The position numbers and the translations under genes were made by a program. From Metapseudomonas boanensis (GTDB lineage Bacteria > Pseudomonadota > Gammaproteobacteria > Pseudomonadales > Pseudomonadaceae): a stretch of 64,000 nt of DNA. Under the pieces are notes generated by a model. It saw only the letters and a program-made list of their open reading frames with translations, searched no databases and was not told the DNA's origin. This document shows, in pieces, positions 56,621 to 64,000 of the stretch. The DNA lies in the NCBI RefSeq assembly GCF_018704125.1, contig NZ_JAGTIS010000007.1:62001-126000 (forward strand), read 5' to 3'. The stretch's first letter is position 1. Every line of letters starts with the position of its first letter.

Positions 56621-57019
56621 ATGGACATTCTCCAAGCCGTAATGGAGCTGCTCGACGAAGGCGGGATTCCGATGCTGGGGCCGGAACTGGCTGACGAGGA
56701 GGCTATCGCGCGGGCACGGGCATGCCAGCCCGTGATGTCGTTCTGTGTGGTGCGGCGGTGGATCTGGATTGACTTGGAAATGCCCGAGTCGGTACTGGCG
56801 GAGTTGCAGCGGACGGGACGTCAGCCGGTGATGTTGTATGCGCACCAAGTGGTTTTTGACAGCCTCGACCGGTGCCGGCCCGGGGATTGGATCCGCAGCA
56901 CGCCGCTGGTCGCGTTCCGCCAGGGCTGCTTTTTTGAGACGGTGAATACCCGCTACCTGCTGCTGGGGCGGGGCGTGCGTAAATCCGCGCAACTGTCGAC
57001 CGGGCTGCGGATTTTCTAG
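56621..57019 (+). CDS. Hypothetical protein, DUF6957-like
   Basis: 132 residues from ATG 56621 ('MDILQAVMELLDEGGIPMLG'), AAGGAAC upstream. Conserved-looking segments: 'SFCVVRRWIWIDLEMPESVL', 'YAHQVVFDSLDRCRPGDWIR', 'FETVNTRYLLLGRGVRK'. I recall this type from Pseudomonas islands under DUF6957, without a known role. It lies just past the transposition genes and is probably cargo. Confidence 0.65.
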   Translation: MDILQAVMELLDEGGIPMLGPELADEEAIARARACQPVMSFCVVRRWIWIDLEMPESVLAELQRTGRQPVMLYAHQVVFDSLDRCRPGDWIRSTPLVAFRQGCFFETVNTRYLLLGRGVRKSAQLSTGLRIF

Positions 57020-57086
57020 CGGAGTGCTGTTCTAGTCCGCCCCGCGCAAAGCAAACCCGAGTGCCTAAGCCACTCCCGAGGACACG

Positions 57087-57827
57087 ATGATGCGTCTTCA
57101 CCTGCTGTCAGATTTGCACAATGAATTCAGCCCTTTCGTACCTGAAGTGGCCGATGCCGATGTAGTCATTTTGGCTGGTGATATCGACCGCAAAGCACGT
57201 GGTGTGGCTTGGGCTAAGCAGGCTTTTCCCTGTCCGGTGCTGTATGTGCCAGGTAATCACGAGTACTACGGTGGGCACCTCTATCACAGTTTGGAGAAGA
57301 TGCGCCTAGCGGGTGATGAGCGAGTGCGGCTGTTGGATCGCGATGAAGTCATCATTAGTGGCGTGCGATTTCTGGGCGCGACGATGTGGACAGATTTTGC
57401 CGCAACGGGTAATCCGCCCATGGCATTCCTCAGTGCTCAAAATGCGATGAATGATTTTCGTCAAATTCGTACGGAAAACTATCGGCGCATCCGGCCCACA
57501 GACCTGGTGGAGCAGTCGGTAAAAACGAAAGACTGGCTGCGTGACAGGTTAGCGGCCCCTTTTGATGGCCAGACGGTGGTGATTACCCACCACGCCCCCA
57601 CGTTGCGCTCACTTCAGGGCAATCCGCACGCCGGCACCCATCTGGATGCCGCTTATGCGAATCGGTGGGAAGACCTTATGGGTAATGATCGGGTGGCCCT
57701 GTGGGTGCATGGCCATTCGCATGTGGCGGTCGACTATGACGTGGCCGGTACACGGGTCGTGTGCAATCCGCGAGGGTATCCCGGCGAAGAAACGGGCTTC
57801 AACGCAACCTTGATACTTACGCTTTAG
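57087..57827 (+). CDS. Calcineurin-like metallophosphoesterase
   Basis: 246 residues with the full metal-binding set: 'SDLHNEF' (D-x-H), 'LAGDID' (GD), 'VPGNHEYY' (GNHE), 'ITHHAP' and 'WVHGHSHVAVDY' (GHxH). It hydrolyses phosphate mono- or diesters; the substrate is unknown. Family members are common in defence and conflict loci as nucleases or cyclic-nucleotide esterases. All active-site residues are present. Confidence 0.9.
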   Translation: MMRLHLLSDLHNEFSPFVPEVADADVVILAGDIDRKARGVAWAKQAFPCPVLYVPGNHEYYGGHLYHSLEKMRLAGDERVRLLDRDEVIISGVRFLGATMWTDFAATGNPPMAFLSAQNAMNDFRQIRTENYRRIRPTDLVEQSVKTKDWLRDRLAAPFDGQTVVITHHAPTLRSLQGNPHAGTHLDAAYANRWEDLMGNDRVALWVHGHSHVAVDYDVAGTRVVCNPRGYPGEETGFNATLILTL

Positions 57828-57843
57828 TCACCAGGGGCTTGTC

Positions 57844-58200
57844 ATGAACACACTCTCTCAGTACGCGGCAGGCCGCCTGGCGCAAGCTTTTAACTACCCA
57901 TTCGGTGAGCCGGTAACCGCATACCTCACCAGCGCCACGATAGTTTCTTGCTGCGGCATCGGCGTGGTGCATCGACATGTTAAAGCTGATTCTTTGGGGC
58001 GGTTTCAGGACGGCCACCGAGTGAGAACGTCTGACATTCTCCATGCTGAGCAGCGGGGATCATTTTGGATATTGCGCACGCTCAGCGGGAGCTTTTACGT
58101 AATCGTCAGCTTCCACCCGCGTGGTGGTAGGCAATCGCTTCAGACGTTTCTCAAACTTCGCGCCCAAGGCGTGCACCTGACGCCCTGGCGTGTTCAGTAG
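57844..58200 (+). CDS. Hypothetical protein
   Basis: 118 residues, no recognised family. Single-domain, soluble, with a central beta-rich segment ('GSFWILRTLSGSFYVIVSFH'). It follows the phosphoesterase by 16 bases on the same strand and may be co-expressed with it. Confidence 0.6.
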   Translation: MNTLSQYAAGRLAQAFNYPFGEPVTAYLTSATIVSCCGIGVVHRHVKADSLGRFQDGHRVRTSDILHAEQRGSFWILRTLSGSFYVIVSFHPRGGRQSLQTFLKLRAQGVHLTPWRVQ

Positions 58201-58266
58201 TCTCTGCCTTTCGAGTCGAATCCATACGAGGGCTATGTAATCCAACCGGCCGGAGGAGGCATCGCG

Positions 58267-58365
58267 ATGCGTGAAGAGCGCGACCGGGCCAAGCTGCTGC
58301 TGGCCACGTTACCAGTACACACGATCCGAACGATTGCAGATCCAGAGTGGCGACGGGTTTGGTAA
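58267..58365 (+). CDS. Short ORF with very strong ribosome site
   Basis: 32 residues, 'MREERDRAKLLLATLPVHTI...', 7 bases after a perfect GGAGGAGG. The strong site suggests real translation; the short length suggests either a small protein or the truncated start of a longer gene. The bases after it (58366-58480) hold no continuation. Confidence 0.4.
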   Translation: MREERDRAKLLLATLPVHTIRTIADPEWRRVW

Positions 58366-58492
58366 TGCTATTCGCAACGGCGTGCACCCGCGCATGGACG
58401 GTGAGCTCAACAAGCGGGTCATCTGGATGGTGGCAGCACCAAATCCCATTCCCGAGCATTCAGGTTCCAGTCTGAAAATTCGGAGACAGACC

Positions 58493-58942
58493 ATGATGGA
58501 GATGTCGAGAGCACACTCCTCTCCCCTCAGCGCGTTGCCTGGGTATTGGGCGCAATTGGGTATTCCCGAGCCAGGTGCAGCATTGCTTGAGCACTTGCAA
58601 GCAGGGTTTGCCTTTGTGGTCTTGAAACGCTTGGCGGCGGTTTCGGGCGTTCCACAGTATAAGCTGGCCGCAATGGTGGGGCTGTCCCGTTACGCGTTGC
58701 GCCAAAGTCGCAAACGGGGAAGGTTCTCGATGGCGCATAGTCATCAGTTGTACCGCGTCGCGCGTGTTCTCGCGGCAGCCCAGACATTGTTTGAGGGCAA
58801 CTGGGAGGCGGCGAGGATGTGGCTCCAGGAGCCTCAATGGGGCCTGGGTGGGCGTCGCCCAGTGGAGCTACTTTCGACTGAGGTTGGCGCCGAGGCGGTA
58901 TGTGATTTGCTCGGGCGTATTGAGCACGGCGTGATGCCTTGA
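58493..58942 (+). CDS. MbcA/ParS/Xre-type antitoxin-like protein
   Basis: 149 residues from ATG 58493 (GGAG upstream). The C-terminal ~60 residues match the toxin-binding domain of the Xre/MbcA/ParS family ('QTLFEGNWEAARMWLQEPQW', 'GGRRPVELLSTEVGAEAVCD'), preceded by a helix-turn-helix segment ('AAMVGLSRYALRQSRKRGRF'). Relatives neutralise RES-domain NAD-degrading toxins encoded next door. No RES gene is present; the downstream gene is a tiny membrane protein. Confidence 0.8.
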   Translation: MMEMSRAHSSPLSALPGYWAQLGIPEPGAALLEHLQAGFAFVVLKRLAAVSGVPQYKLAAMVGLSRYALRQSRKRGRFSMAHSHQLYRVARVLAAAQTLFEGNWEAARMWLQEPQWGLGGRRPVELLSTEVGAEAVCDLLGRIEHGVMP

Positions 58943-59124
58943 GGCGCAAACGGCTCGGCGTCGAGGGCTTCTTGCTGTTCCTGGCGTGCCTGGCCATGCT
59001 GCTGTCATTTTCTCTGCCTGGCCAGCTCACCCGGCGCCATATCAAAGACTTGGAACCTGTTATTCGGGCTCGTCAGGAGGAGGAGATTCGGCAGCCAAAG
59101 CAGGCTGAGCCCAACGATAGGTAA
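58939..59124 (+). CDS. Small single-helix membrane protein
   Basis: 61 residues from a TTG start that overlaps the antitoxin stop (TTGA). One membrane helix ('GFLLFLACLAMLLSF') is followed by a charged tail ('IRARQEEEIRQPKQ'). The overlap implies coupling to the antitoxin-like gene. It could be a small membrane toxin or an unrelated peptide; the start codon is uncertain. Confidence 0.5.
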   Translation: MRRKRLGVEGFLLFLACLAMLLSFSLPGQLTRRHIKDLEPVIRARQEEEIRQPKQAEPNDR

Positions 59125-59212
59125 GGAATTTTGTCCGCGCGTGAGTCGCCAGTTCACTGGGCTTGGAGGTGTAGTGCGAGTGCCGTTCGGTGGGGAGAGG
59201 GCGAGGTTCCAG

Positions 59213-59698
59213 CTACAGCCCAAGGCTTTTCTTCAATCCTTCCCACGCCAAGTCTGGCCCATAGCGTTTGACCGCCTCCAGCACTTTCCCGAAGGCCTGC
59301 AATTCCTCCTCGGCGTATGGAAGGTGCAGGTGTCCGCCAGTCTTGAAGGTGAAATGCTGACTCAAGTGCTCCAGCAGGTCGGTCACGTGTTGGGGCGCTT
59401 TGCCGGCACTGTGGAACTGCACGTAGTCCACCAGGGCAATGCTCGCTAGTTGCGTACCGTCAACCTCACAAGCGCGCTCAGGATTGCCCTGCCACCACAC
59501 AGTGATCCAGTCGTCGTCCAGGCTGTCATCGATATCGTGCTGCGGTAACAGTATCGTTCCATCGCGCAGTGAGCGGGCGCACCACAGGTTGTTCACTTCT
59601 TCGTGCTGATACAGTGGCATCAGGTTGGCAATAAAGTTCACGTAACGTTGGCTGGATTGACCCACAGATATTTCCTTATCCGTATCTTTTACTCTCAC
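59213..59698 (-). CDS. Hypothetical protein
   Basis: 161 residues, acidic, no signal peptide, no recognised family. Contains 'DWITVWWQGNPERACEVDGT' and a helical C-terminal half. It is convergent with the small membrane protein gene. Confidence 0.6.
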   Translation of the reverse strand: MRVKDTDKEISVGQSSQRYVNFIANLMPLYQHEEVNNLWCARSLRDGTILLPQHDIDDSLDDDWITVWWQGNPERACEVDGTQLASIALVDYVQFHSAGKAPQHVTDLLEHLSQHFTFKTGGHLHLPYAEEELQAFGKVLEAVKRYGPDLAWEGLKKSLGL

Positions 59699-59780
59699 CC
59701 ATTGCCTTCATGTCCTTTGATTGACGAGGCTCGCCCTGCGCCGATCAGATGTTGGCAAGGGATAAAATGAAATTATGGTG

Positions 59781-60392
59781 TTAGGTAGGGCTTGAGGCCA
59801 GATATCGGATTTCGTGAGAATACATTGTTATATCACTAATTACTTGGTTCCAGTTTATTTCTTCATACTCCACCGGCTGGCCACGACCTTCCAATATAAT
59901 AGAGGGGTGTGCAAATTCGGCCCAGCAATTTGGTGAATAACTCTGGGAGGGTATTGAGAAGTATCGGTTTCCACTCTTGACATGTAACTTAATTGAGTCA
60001 GTATCGCTTTCTAGGTAGAAGTCGGGATGGCCAAATGCTTCGAGCAACGGCTGCAAGTTATTGTGCGAGCATGGCATCAGTCCAATGTGGTTTCTGAGTG
60101 TTGCAGTCGTGGGGTTTAGATCTAGGATGGCTATTTTGTGTCTAACGCCATAGGTAACTTCGTATGAAAGTCCTTTGGTGATTTTGTATGGCACCAAAAA
60201 GTCAAAGCCCCTGGGGTAGCTCTTGTTGATCAGCTCGCTAAGCAGGCGCTTATCCAAGTCCCCGTTATGAAGGAACTCTTTGTTCTCAGGAGGTATTGGT
60301 TCAAAGGAGAAATAGATTTGAATTTCTTTGTGTATCAGTTTCTTTCCGTGGGAACGGTAGAACGCGATTGGTAACGCAATGCCTCTTATCAT
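59781..60392 (-). CDS. Hypothetical protein next to a JAMM gene
   Basis: 203 residues, no recognised family; visibly lower GC content than the surrounding genes, like the JAMM gene upstream, which points to a joint origin by transfer. 'IQIYFSFEP', 'HKIAILDLNPTTATLRNHIG' and 'AEFAHPSIILEGRGQPVEYE' suggest an alpha/beta protein. It follows the JAMM gene by 119 bases on the same strand. Confidence 0.65.
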   Translation of the reverse strand: MIRGIALPIAFYRSHGKKLIHKEIQIYFSFEPIPPENKEFLHNGDLDKRLLSELINKSYPRGFDFLVPYKITKGLSYEVTYGVRHKIAILDLNPTTATLRNHIGLMPCSHNNLQPLLEAFGHPDFYLESDTDSIKLHVKSGNRYFSIPSQSYSPNCWAEFAHPSIILEGRGQPVEYEEINWNQVISDITMYSHEIRYLASSPT

Positions 60393-60511
60393 TTTAAGTC
60401 CTTTTAAGGTTTGTATTTATCGTTGATTGAGAAGGGGGTTACCTTCGCGTATGCATGATTGGTGCAGTGGTCATCTGTTTATAGATATTATTTGATGGTT
60501 TATCAAGGGTG

Positions 60512-61207
60512 CTACTGAAAACGCTTTTGCAGAGCGGGGATTTCAAGTGTCATATCGTCACTGTAGATACACTGATTTTCATCTCTCGTCATGACCATGT
60601 TGCTGGAGTACACGCGGAGCCACAGCTTTCTATAGTCGGCTGATAGCACATATCCCTTGTTACTTTCGCTATTGGCGAGACGGTCTGGGAAGGCCCAGCC
60701 CCGTTTTTGCAGTTTGGTGATAGACACAATCAGATGGCACAGAGTTGGCTGATCGGGCGCGATCTCTTTATGGAAATGCGGCCAGAATTTTTCATCACCT
60801 GGGGACGCTTGCCAGCCTTTGATCTTATTAATTTCAGCTATGCTGTCATATGGGTGTGAGTGAAATGTTCCAACCAATTCGATGTTTGGCCAATAGCGCT
60901 CGAAGAACTCTTTTTTGGCTTTTATTGAGTTGAAGTTTGGCTTGACCCAGTCCGTATGTCGAACTGCCGAAGTTTCAGTGGTGGCCATAGTCGCAATTAC
61001 GCGCGCAGGCCCTTCACCTTTTGCCGGAATAGAGTAGCCCCAAAGCAATCCGAAGGTTTCCAGTTTTGTGTAGCCTTTGGCATTTGCAGTGCTCTGGTGC
61101 GTAAATTCATATGCCTCAATGGCCGTCGTGAATAATTGTGGGACGACATGGTCTTCGATATAAGCAATTTTTGTCACGGAGGCCTCACGATCTATTCGAG
61201 CATCCAT
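60512..61207 (-). CDS. JAB/MPN (JAMM) metallo-isopeptidase-like protein
   Basis: About 231 residues if started at 'MDARIDREASVTKIAYIEDH'; an upstream ATG at 61309 would add 34 poorly conserved-looking residues. JAMM zinc site: E in 'LETFGLLWGY', H-S-H in 'VGTFHSHPY' and S-x-x-D in 'QASPGDEKFW', with a longer linker than usual. JAMM proteins cleave isopeptide bonds of ubiquitin-like modifiers or act in bacterial defence (for example CBASS Cap3). No E1/E2-like gene is seen beside it; the 203-residue downstream gene is the only partner candidate. Low GC content. Confidence 0.85.
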   Translation of the reverse strand: MDARIDREASVTKIAYIEDHVVPQLFTTAIEAYEFTHQSTANAKGYTKLETFGLLWGYSIPAKGEGPARVIATMATTETSAVRHTDWVKPNFNSIKAKKEFFERYWPNIELVGTFHSHPYDSIAEINKIKGWQASPGDEKFWPHFHKEIAPDQPTLCHLIVSITKLQKRGWAFPDRLANSESNKGYVLSADYRKLWLRVYSSNMVMTRDENQCIYSDDMTLEIPALQKRFQ

Positions 61208-61387
61208 TGCTCGAACCCAATAACCAAAGATAAAGGCTATTCGCATTGGTGGCAATTGGCCATGTTTTTGTGGCCGTTGTTGAATGCACCTAGTGAGGCG
61301 GTTAGGCATACTGGCTTCAACCCAAACCTTGGGATCTGGCCGAAGGAGGCTGCATTCTCGAGCATTGCCTGCAAACAGGAGTGACTC

Positions 61388-61852
61388 ATGATGGCGATGC
61401 GTACGTTGTATCTGGACACCGAATTCACAAGCCTAACCCTCGACCGTTGTCTGATTTCGCTAGCGCTGGTGGCAGAGGACGGTGCCGAGTTTTATGTTGA
61501 GCTGCTAGATGGCTGGTCTGAGGCCGAATGCAGTGAGTTCACGCGGGCGACAGTGTTACCCCAGCTGGATCTCGAGAGATACGGGGCCACGCGTGAAAAT
61601 GCATCAGGAATGTTGCAGGCGTTTTTGGTTCAACAGGGGCCAGTCGAGGTGGTAGGGGATGCGTTGAAATGGGATTGGCCGTTGCTTCTTGAACTGCTGG
61701 GTTCGCCCGGCCTACCTGATAATGTCGTGGGCTGCCGGGAGGTCGAGTTGACTGCCGTTGAAGACGATTCAGACGTAGAGGATGCACCTCACCATGCGCT
61801 TCTTGACGCGCGGCTGATCTGTCGAATCGCATCCAAGTCCAAGAACCTTTGA
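61388..61852 (+). CDS. DEDDh 3'-5' exonuclease-like protein
   Basis: 154 residues after GGAG. Exonuclease acids: D and E in 'LYLDTEFTSL' (Exo I), D in 'ALKWDWPLLL' (Exo II), and H-x4-D in 'PHHALLDARLI' (Exo III). Compact single domain as in small RNase T/DnaQ relatives; it probably trims DNA or RNA 3' ends. It precedes the TOTE-type gene by 134 bases on the same strand. Confidence 0.8.
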   Translation: MMAMRTLYLDTEFTSLTLDRCLISLALVAEDGAEFYVELLDGWSEAECSEFTRATVLPQLDLERYGATRENASGMLQAFLVQQGPVEVVGDALKWDWPLLLELLGSPGLPDNVVGCREVELTAVEDDSDVEDAPHHALLDARLICRIASKSKNL

Positions 61853-61986
61853 CCTAGCAGCTGGCAACAATAATGAGTCATGGCCTGCCCACCCTAGCGT
61901 TACGCCACATGTGTTCATGGACATTGATGATTGCGCCGGCAGGGTGAACAAGCTTGCATGGCACACAGACTGTTACTGGTTGACCT

Positions 61987-64000
61987 ATGAGCGACGCTGA
62001 TCTGCTGGCGCAACTCCAGGCCGAAAACGCCCGGTTGATTGCGCTGCTGGAGTCCAACGGTATCGAGTGGCGTGTCCCTGTCGTCGCTGCCAAGCAGGCT
62101 TCGCGCCCGGTAATCGAACCCGTAGCGCTAAGGCTGGCTACCGATGCAAAGCTGGAGCTCTTTAGGCGCCTGTTCCAGGGGCGAGCCGATGTCTTTCCGC
62201 TGCGCTGGGAAAGCAAGACGGGCAAATCGGGGTACTCCCCGGCCTGCGCCAACGAGTGGCGTGTTGGCGTTTGCGAGAAGCCCCGGATCAAATGCGGCGA
62301 GTGCCCCCATCGTCAGTTGATACCCCTGAGTGACCAGGTGTTGTACCGGCATCTGGCCGGTGAGATCGTCATTGGCGTCTATCCACTCATGCCGGATGAC
62401 ACCTGCCACTTCCTAGCTGTGGACTTCGACGAGGCCGACTGGCGGGACGATGTCCGAGCCTTTGCACAGTCATGCCGAGAGTTGGAGGTGCCGGTTGCGG
62501 TGGAAATTTCGCGCTCCGGTCATGGGGCACATGCTTGGATTTTCTTCGCGAGCTATGTACCCGCAGCCGATGCGAGACGCCTGGGTACCGCGATCATCAG
62601 CCACACCTGCGAGCGCACCCGGCAGCTGGCCCTGACCTCCTATGATCGGCTTTTCCCGAATCAGGACAGCCTGCCGAAAGGCGGCTTCGGAAATCTGATT
62701 GCCTTGCCATTGCAGAAGCAAGCGCGTGCGCGAAATGCCAGCGTGTTTGTCGACGAGGAGCTGGTTCCTTATCCCGACCAGTGGGCGTTCCTCGCGAGCG
62801 TTCGGCCGATGCACCGCGACGACATCGAGCCCGCGATAGTCAGGGCCATTGGGCACCGCCATCCCCTGGATGTGATCGGTGACGATACTGAAGAGCGACA
62901 GCCCTGGGAGCAGCAGGCGCCCAAGTCACGGAAGCTGACCTGTCCGCTGCCCGCCGCGTTGAATGTGACCTTGGCCAATCAGCTCTATTTCAACAAGTCC
63001 GAACTGCCCCAGCCGTTGGCCAATCAGCTCATCCGCTTGGCGGCGTTTCAAAATCCGGAGTTCTACAAGGCTCAGGCCATGCGCCTACCGGTGTGGAACA
63101 AGCCACGCGTGATTGGTTGTGCCGAGAATTTTCCTCAGCACATTGCACTGCCGCGTGGCTGCCTGGAGGCCGCCCAGGAATTGCTCCAGGAAAACGGTAT
63201 TGCCCTGGTGCTGCACGATGAGCGTTGCCGGGGTGAGCCCATCAATATCCGCTTTGCGGGTACGTTGCGGCCGGATCAGGAGACTGCCCTTGAGGCCGTG
63301 CTGGAGCATGACACCGGAATCCTGTGTGCGCCGACGGCCTTTGGTAAGACCGTGACGGCCGCTGCGCTGATTGCCAGGCGAGGCGTGAATACGCTGGTGC
63401 TGGTGCATCGCACTGAGCTGCTTCAGCAATGGAAGGAGCGCTTGCAGACTTTCCTGAGTGTTGAGAAAGGAATGATTGGCACCATCGGGGGAGGTAAAGC
63501 CAAACCGAGCGGGCTCATCGATGTCGCGGTGATGCAGTCGTTGTCGCGCCAGGGTGAAGTCAGTGAGCAGGTGAAACAGTACGGACAGATCATCGTCGAT
63601 GAGTGCCATCACCTGTCGGCCATTTCGTTCGAAGCCATCCTGAAGAGCTCCGCCGCCAAGTATGTGCTCGGACTGACCGCTACGCCGATGCGCCGGGATG
63701 GCCAGCAACCGATCATCTTCATGCAATGCGGGCCCATTCGGCACACGGCCTCGAGGCCGGCCGGTGCGCCGGTTGATCTGGTGGTCACGCCGCAGTGGTT
63801 GCGTCAGCCGATAGTGGTGGCCGAGAACGCTGGCATTCAGGAAGTCTTTCGACAGGTCGCTGACGATAACGAGCGAACAGACAGAATCATTGCGGCGGTC
63901 GAAGCGGCATTCAGGCAAGCTCGAAAAATCCTGGTGTTGACGGAGCGCACCGACCACCTGAGCGCTATCGAAGAACGGCTGGTTGGGCGGGTGGAAAATG
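61987..64000 (+). CDS. TOTE-type conflict protein: primase-polymerase plus SF2 helicase (5' part)
   Basis: The frame is open from ATG 61987 to the window edge, 671 codons, so the C-terminus is missing. N-terminal leucine-rich coiled coil (about 5-25), then an archaeo-eukaryotic-primase-like domain: cysteines C87, C96, C103 and C106, catalytic D146/D148 in 'FLAVDFDEADW', 'EISRSGHGAHAWIF' (H182). A superfamily 2 helicase follows: 'APTAFGKT' (K454), DECH at 538-541, 'LGLTATPMRRDG'. This matches the proteins annotated as TOTE conflict-system primase, thought to act against invading replicons. It stands with exonuclease and JAMM genes in an apparent defence area. Confidence 0.88.
   Translation, partial: MSDADLLAQLQAENARLIALLESNGIEWRVPVVAAKQASRPVIEPVALRLATDAKLELFRRLFQGRADVFPLRWESKTGKSGYSPACANEWRVGVCEKPRIKCGECPHRQLIPLSDQVLYRHLAGEIVIGVYPLMPDDTCHFLAVDFDEADWRDDVRAFAQSCRELEVPVAVEISRSGHGAHAWIFFASYVPAADARRLGTAIISHTCERTRQLALTSYDRLFPNQDSLPKGGFGNLIALPLQKQARARNASVFVDEELVPYPDQWAFLASVRPMHRDDIEPAIVRAIGHRHPLDVIGDDTEERQPWEQQAPKSRKLTCPLPAALNVTLANQLYFNKSELPQPLANQLIRLAAFQNPEFYKAQAMRLPVWNKPRVIGCAENFPQHIALPRGCLEAAQELLQENGIALVLHDERCRGEPINIRFAGTLRPDQETALEAVLEHDTGILCAPTAFGKTVTAAALIARRGVNTLVLVHRTELLQQWKERLQTFLSVEKGMIGTIGGGKAKPSGLIDVAVMQSLSRQGEVSEQVKQYGQIIVDECHHLSAISFEAILKSSAAKYVLGLTATPMRRDGQQPIIFMQCGPIRHTASRPAGAPVDLVVTPQWLRQPIVVAENAGIQEVFRQVADDNERTDRIIAAVEAAFRQARKILVLTERTDHLSAIEERLVGRVEN

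Overview
The window is a chromosomal replication-origin region of a Pseudomonas-type gammaproteobacterium, joined on its right to a large accessory region. The evidence is the gene order glmS-glmR-glmU-atpCDGAHFEBI-parB-parA-rsmG-mnmG-mnmE-yidC-yidD-rnpA-rpmH-[oriC]-dnaA-dnaN-recF-gyrB, which is the order known around the origin of Pseudomonas chromosomes, together with the high GC content, the parS sequence type and the 44-residue L34. The species cannot be fixed from the sequence alone.

Layout. 1-3252 (+): end of a polyamine-type ABC binding protein, an APH-fold kinase and a class III PLP enzyme; the last two match a hydroxylysine kinase / phospho-lyase pair. 3388-7486 (-): UDP-GlcNAc supply (glmS, its DeoR regulator, glmU), with an apparently empty attTn7 downstream of glmS. 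7584-14751 (-): complete F1Fo ATP synthase operon. 14899-19127 (-): chromosome partition (parAB) and tRNA/rRNA modification (mnmG, rsmG). 19128-19646: non-coding segment with DnaA boxes. 19647-23570 (-): mnmE, yidC, yidD, rnpA, rpmH. 23571-24097: oriC. 24098-30241 (+): dnaA-dnaN-recF-gyrB, with two parS sites inside recF, ended by a strong terminator.

From about 30.3 kb to the right edge everything is accessory; the usual housekeeping genes after gyrB are not seen. First comes a perfect 12 x 8 bp tandem repeat, then a type I restriction-modification operon (hsdM-hsdS-LOTUS protein-hsdR-YgjP protease) and an XRE/ImmA-PIN pair. At 40-50 kb lie an HNH nuclease, a putative CrcZ-family small RNA with a sigma-54 promoter, lipoproteins, two paralogous ~76-residue proteins, copies of a bipartite repeat and several unknown genes. 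At 50-56.5 kb is a Tn7-like transposition module (TnsA, TnsB, TnsC, TniQ/TnsD). Beyond it come a metallophosphoesterase, an orphan MbcA/ParS-type antitoxin, a JAMM-domain protein with an unknown partner, a DEDDh exonuclease-like protein, and the start of a primase-helicase protein of the TOTE conflict type that runs off the edge.

The left half works as a replication/partition/energy core: DnaA acts at oriC, ParB loads on the parS sites, and the ribosome/membrane insertion genes sit beside the origin. The right half looks like a defence and mobility island inserted just behind the gyrB terminator. The most unexpected element is the CrcZ-like RNA (about 42625-42970), because this RNA family is a core global regulator of carbon catabolite repression and here it lies among mobile genes.
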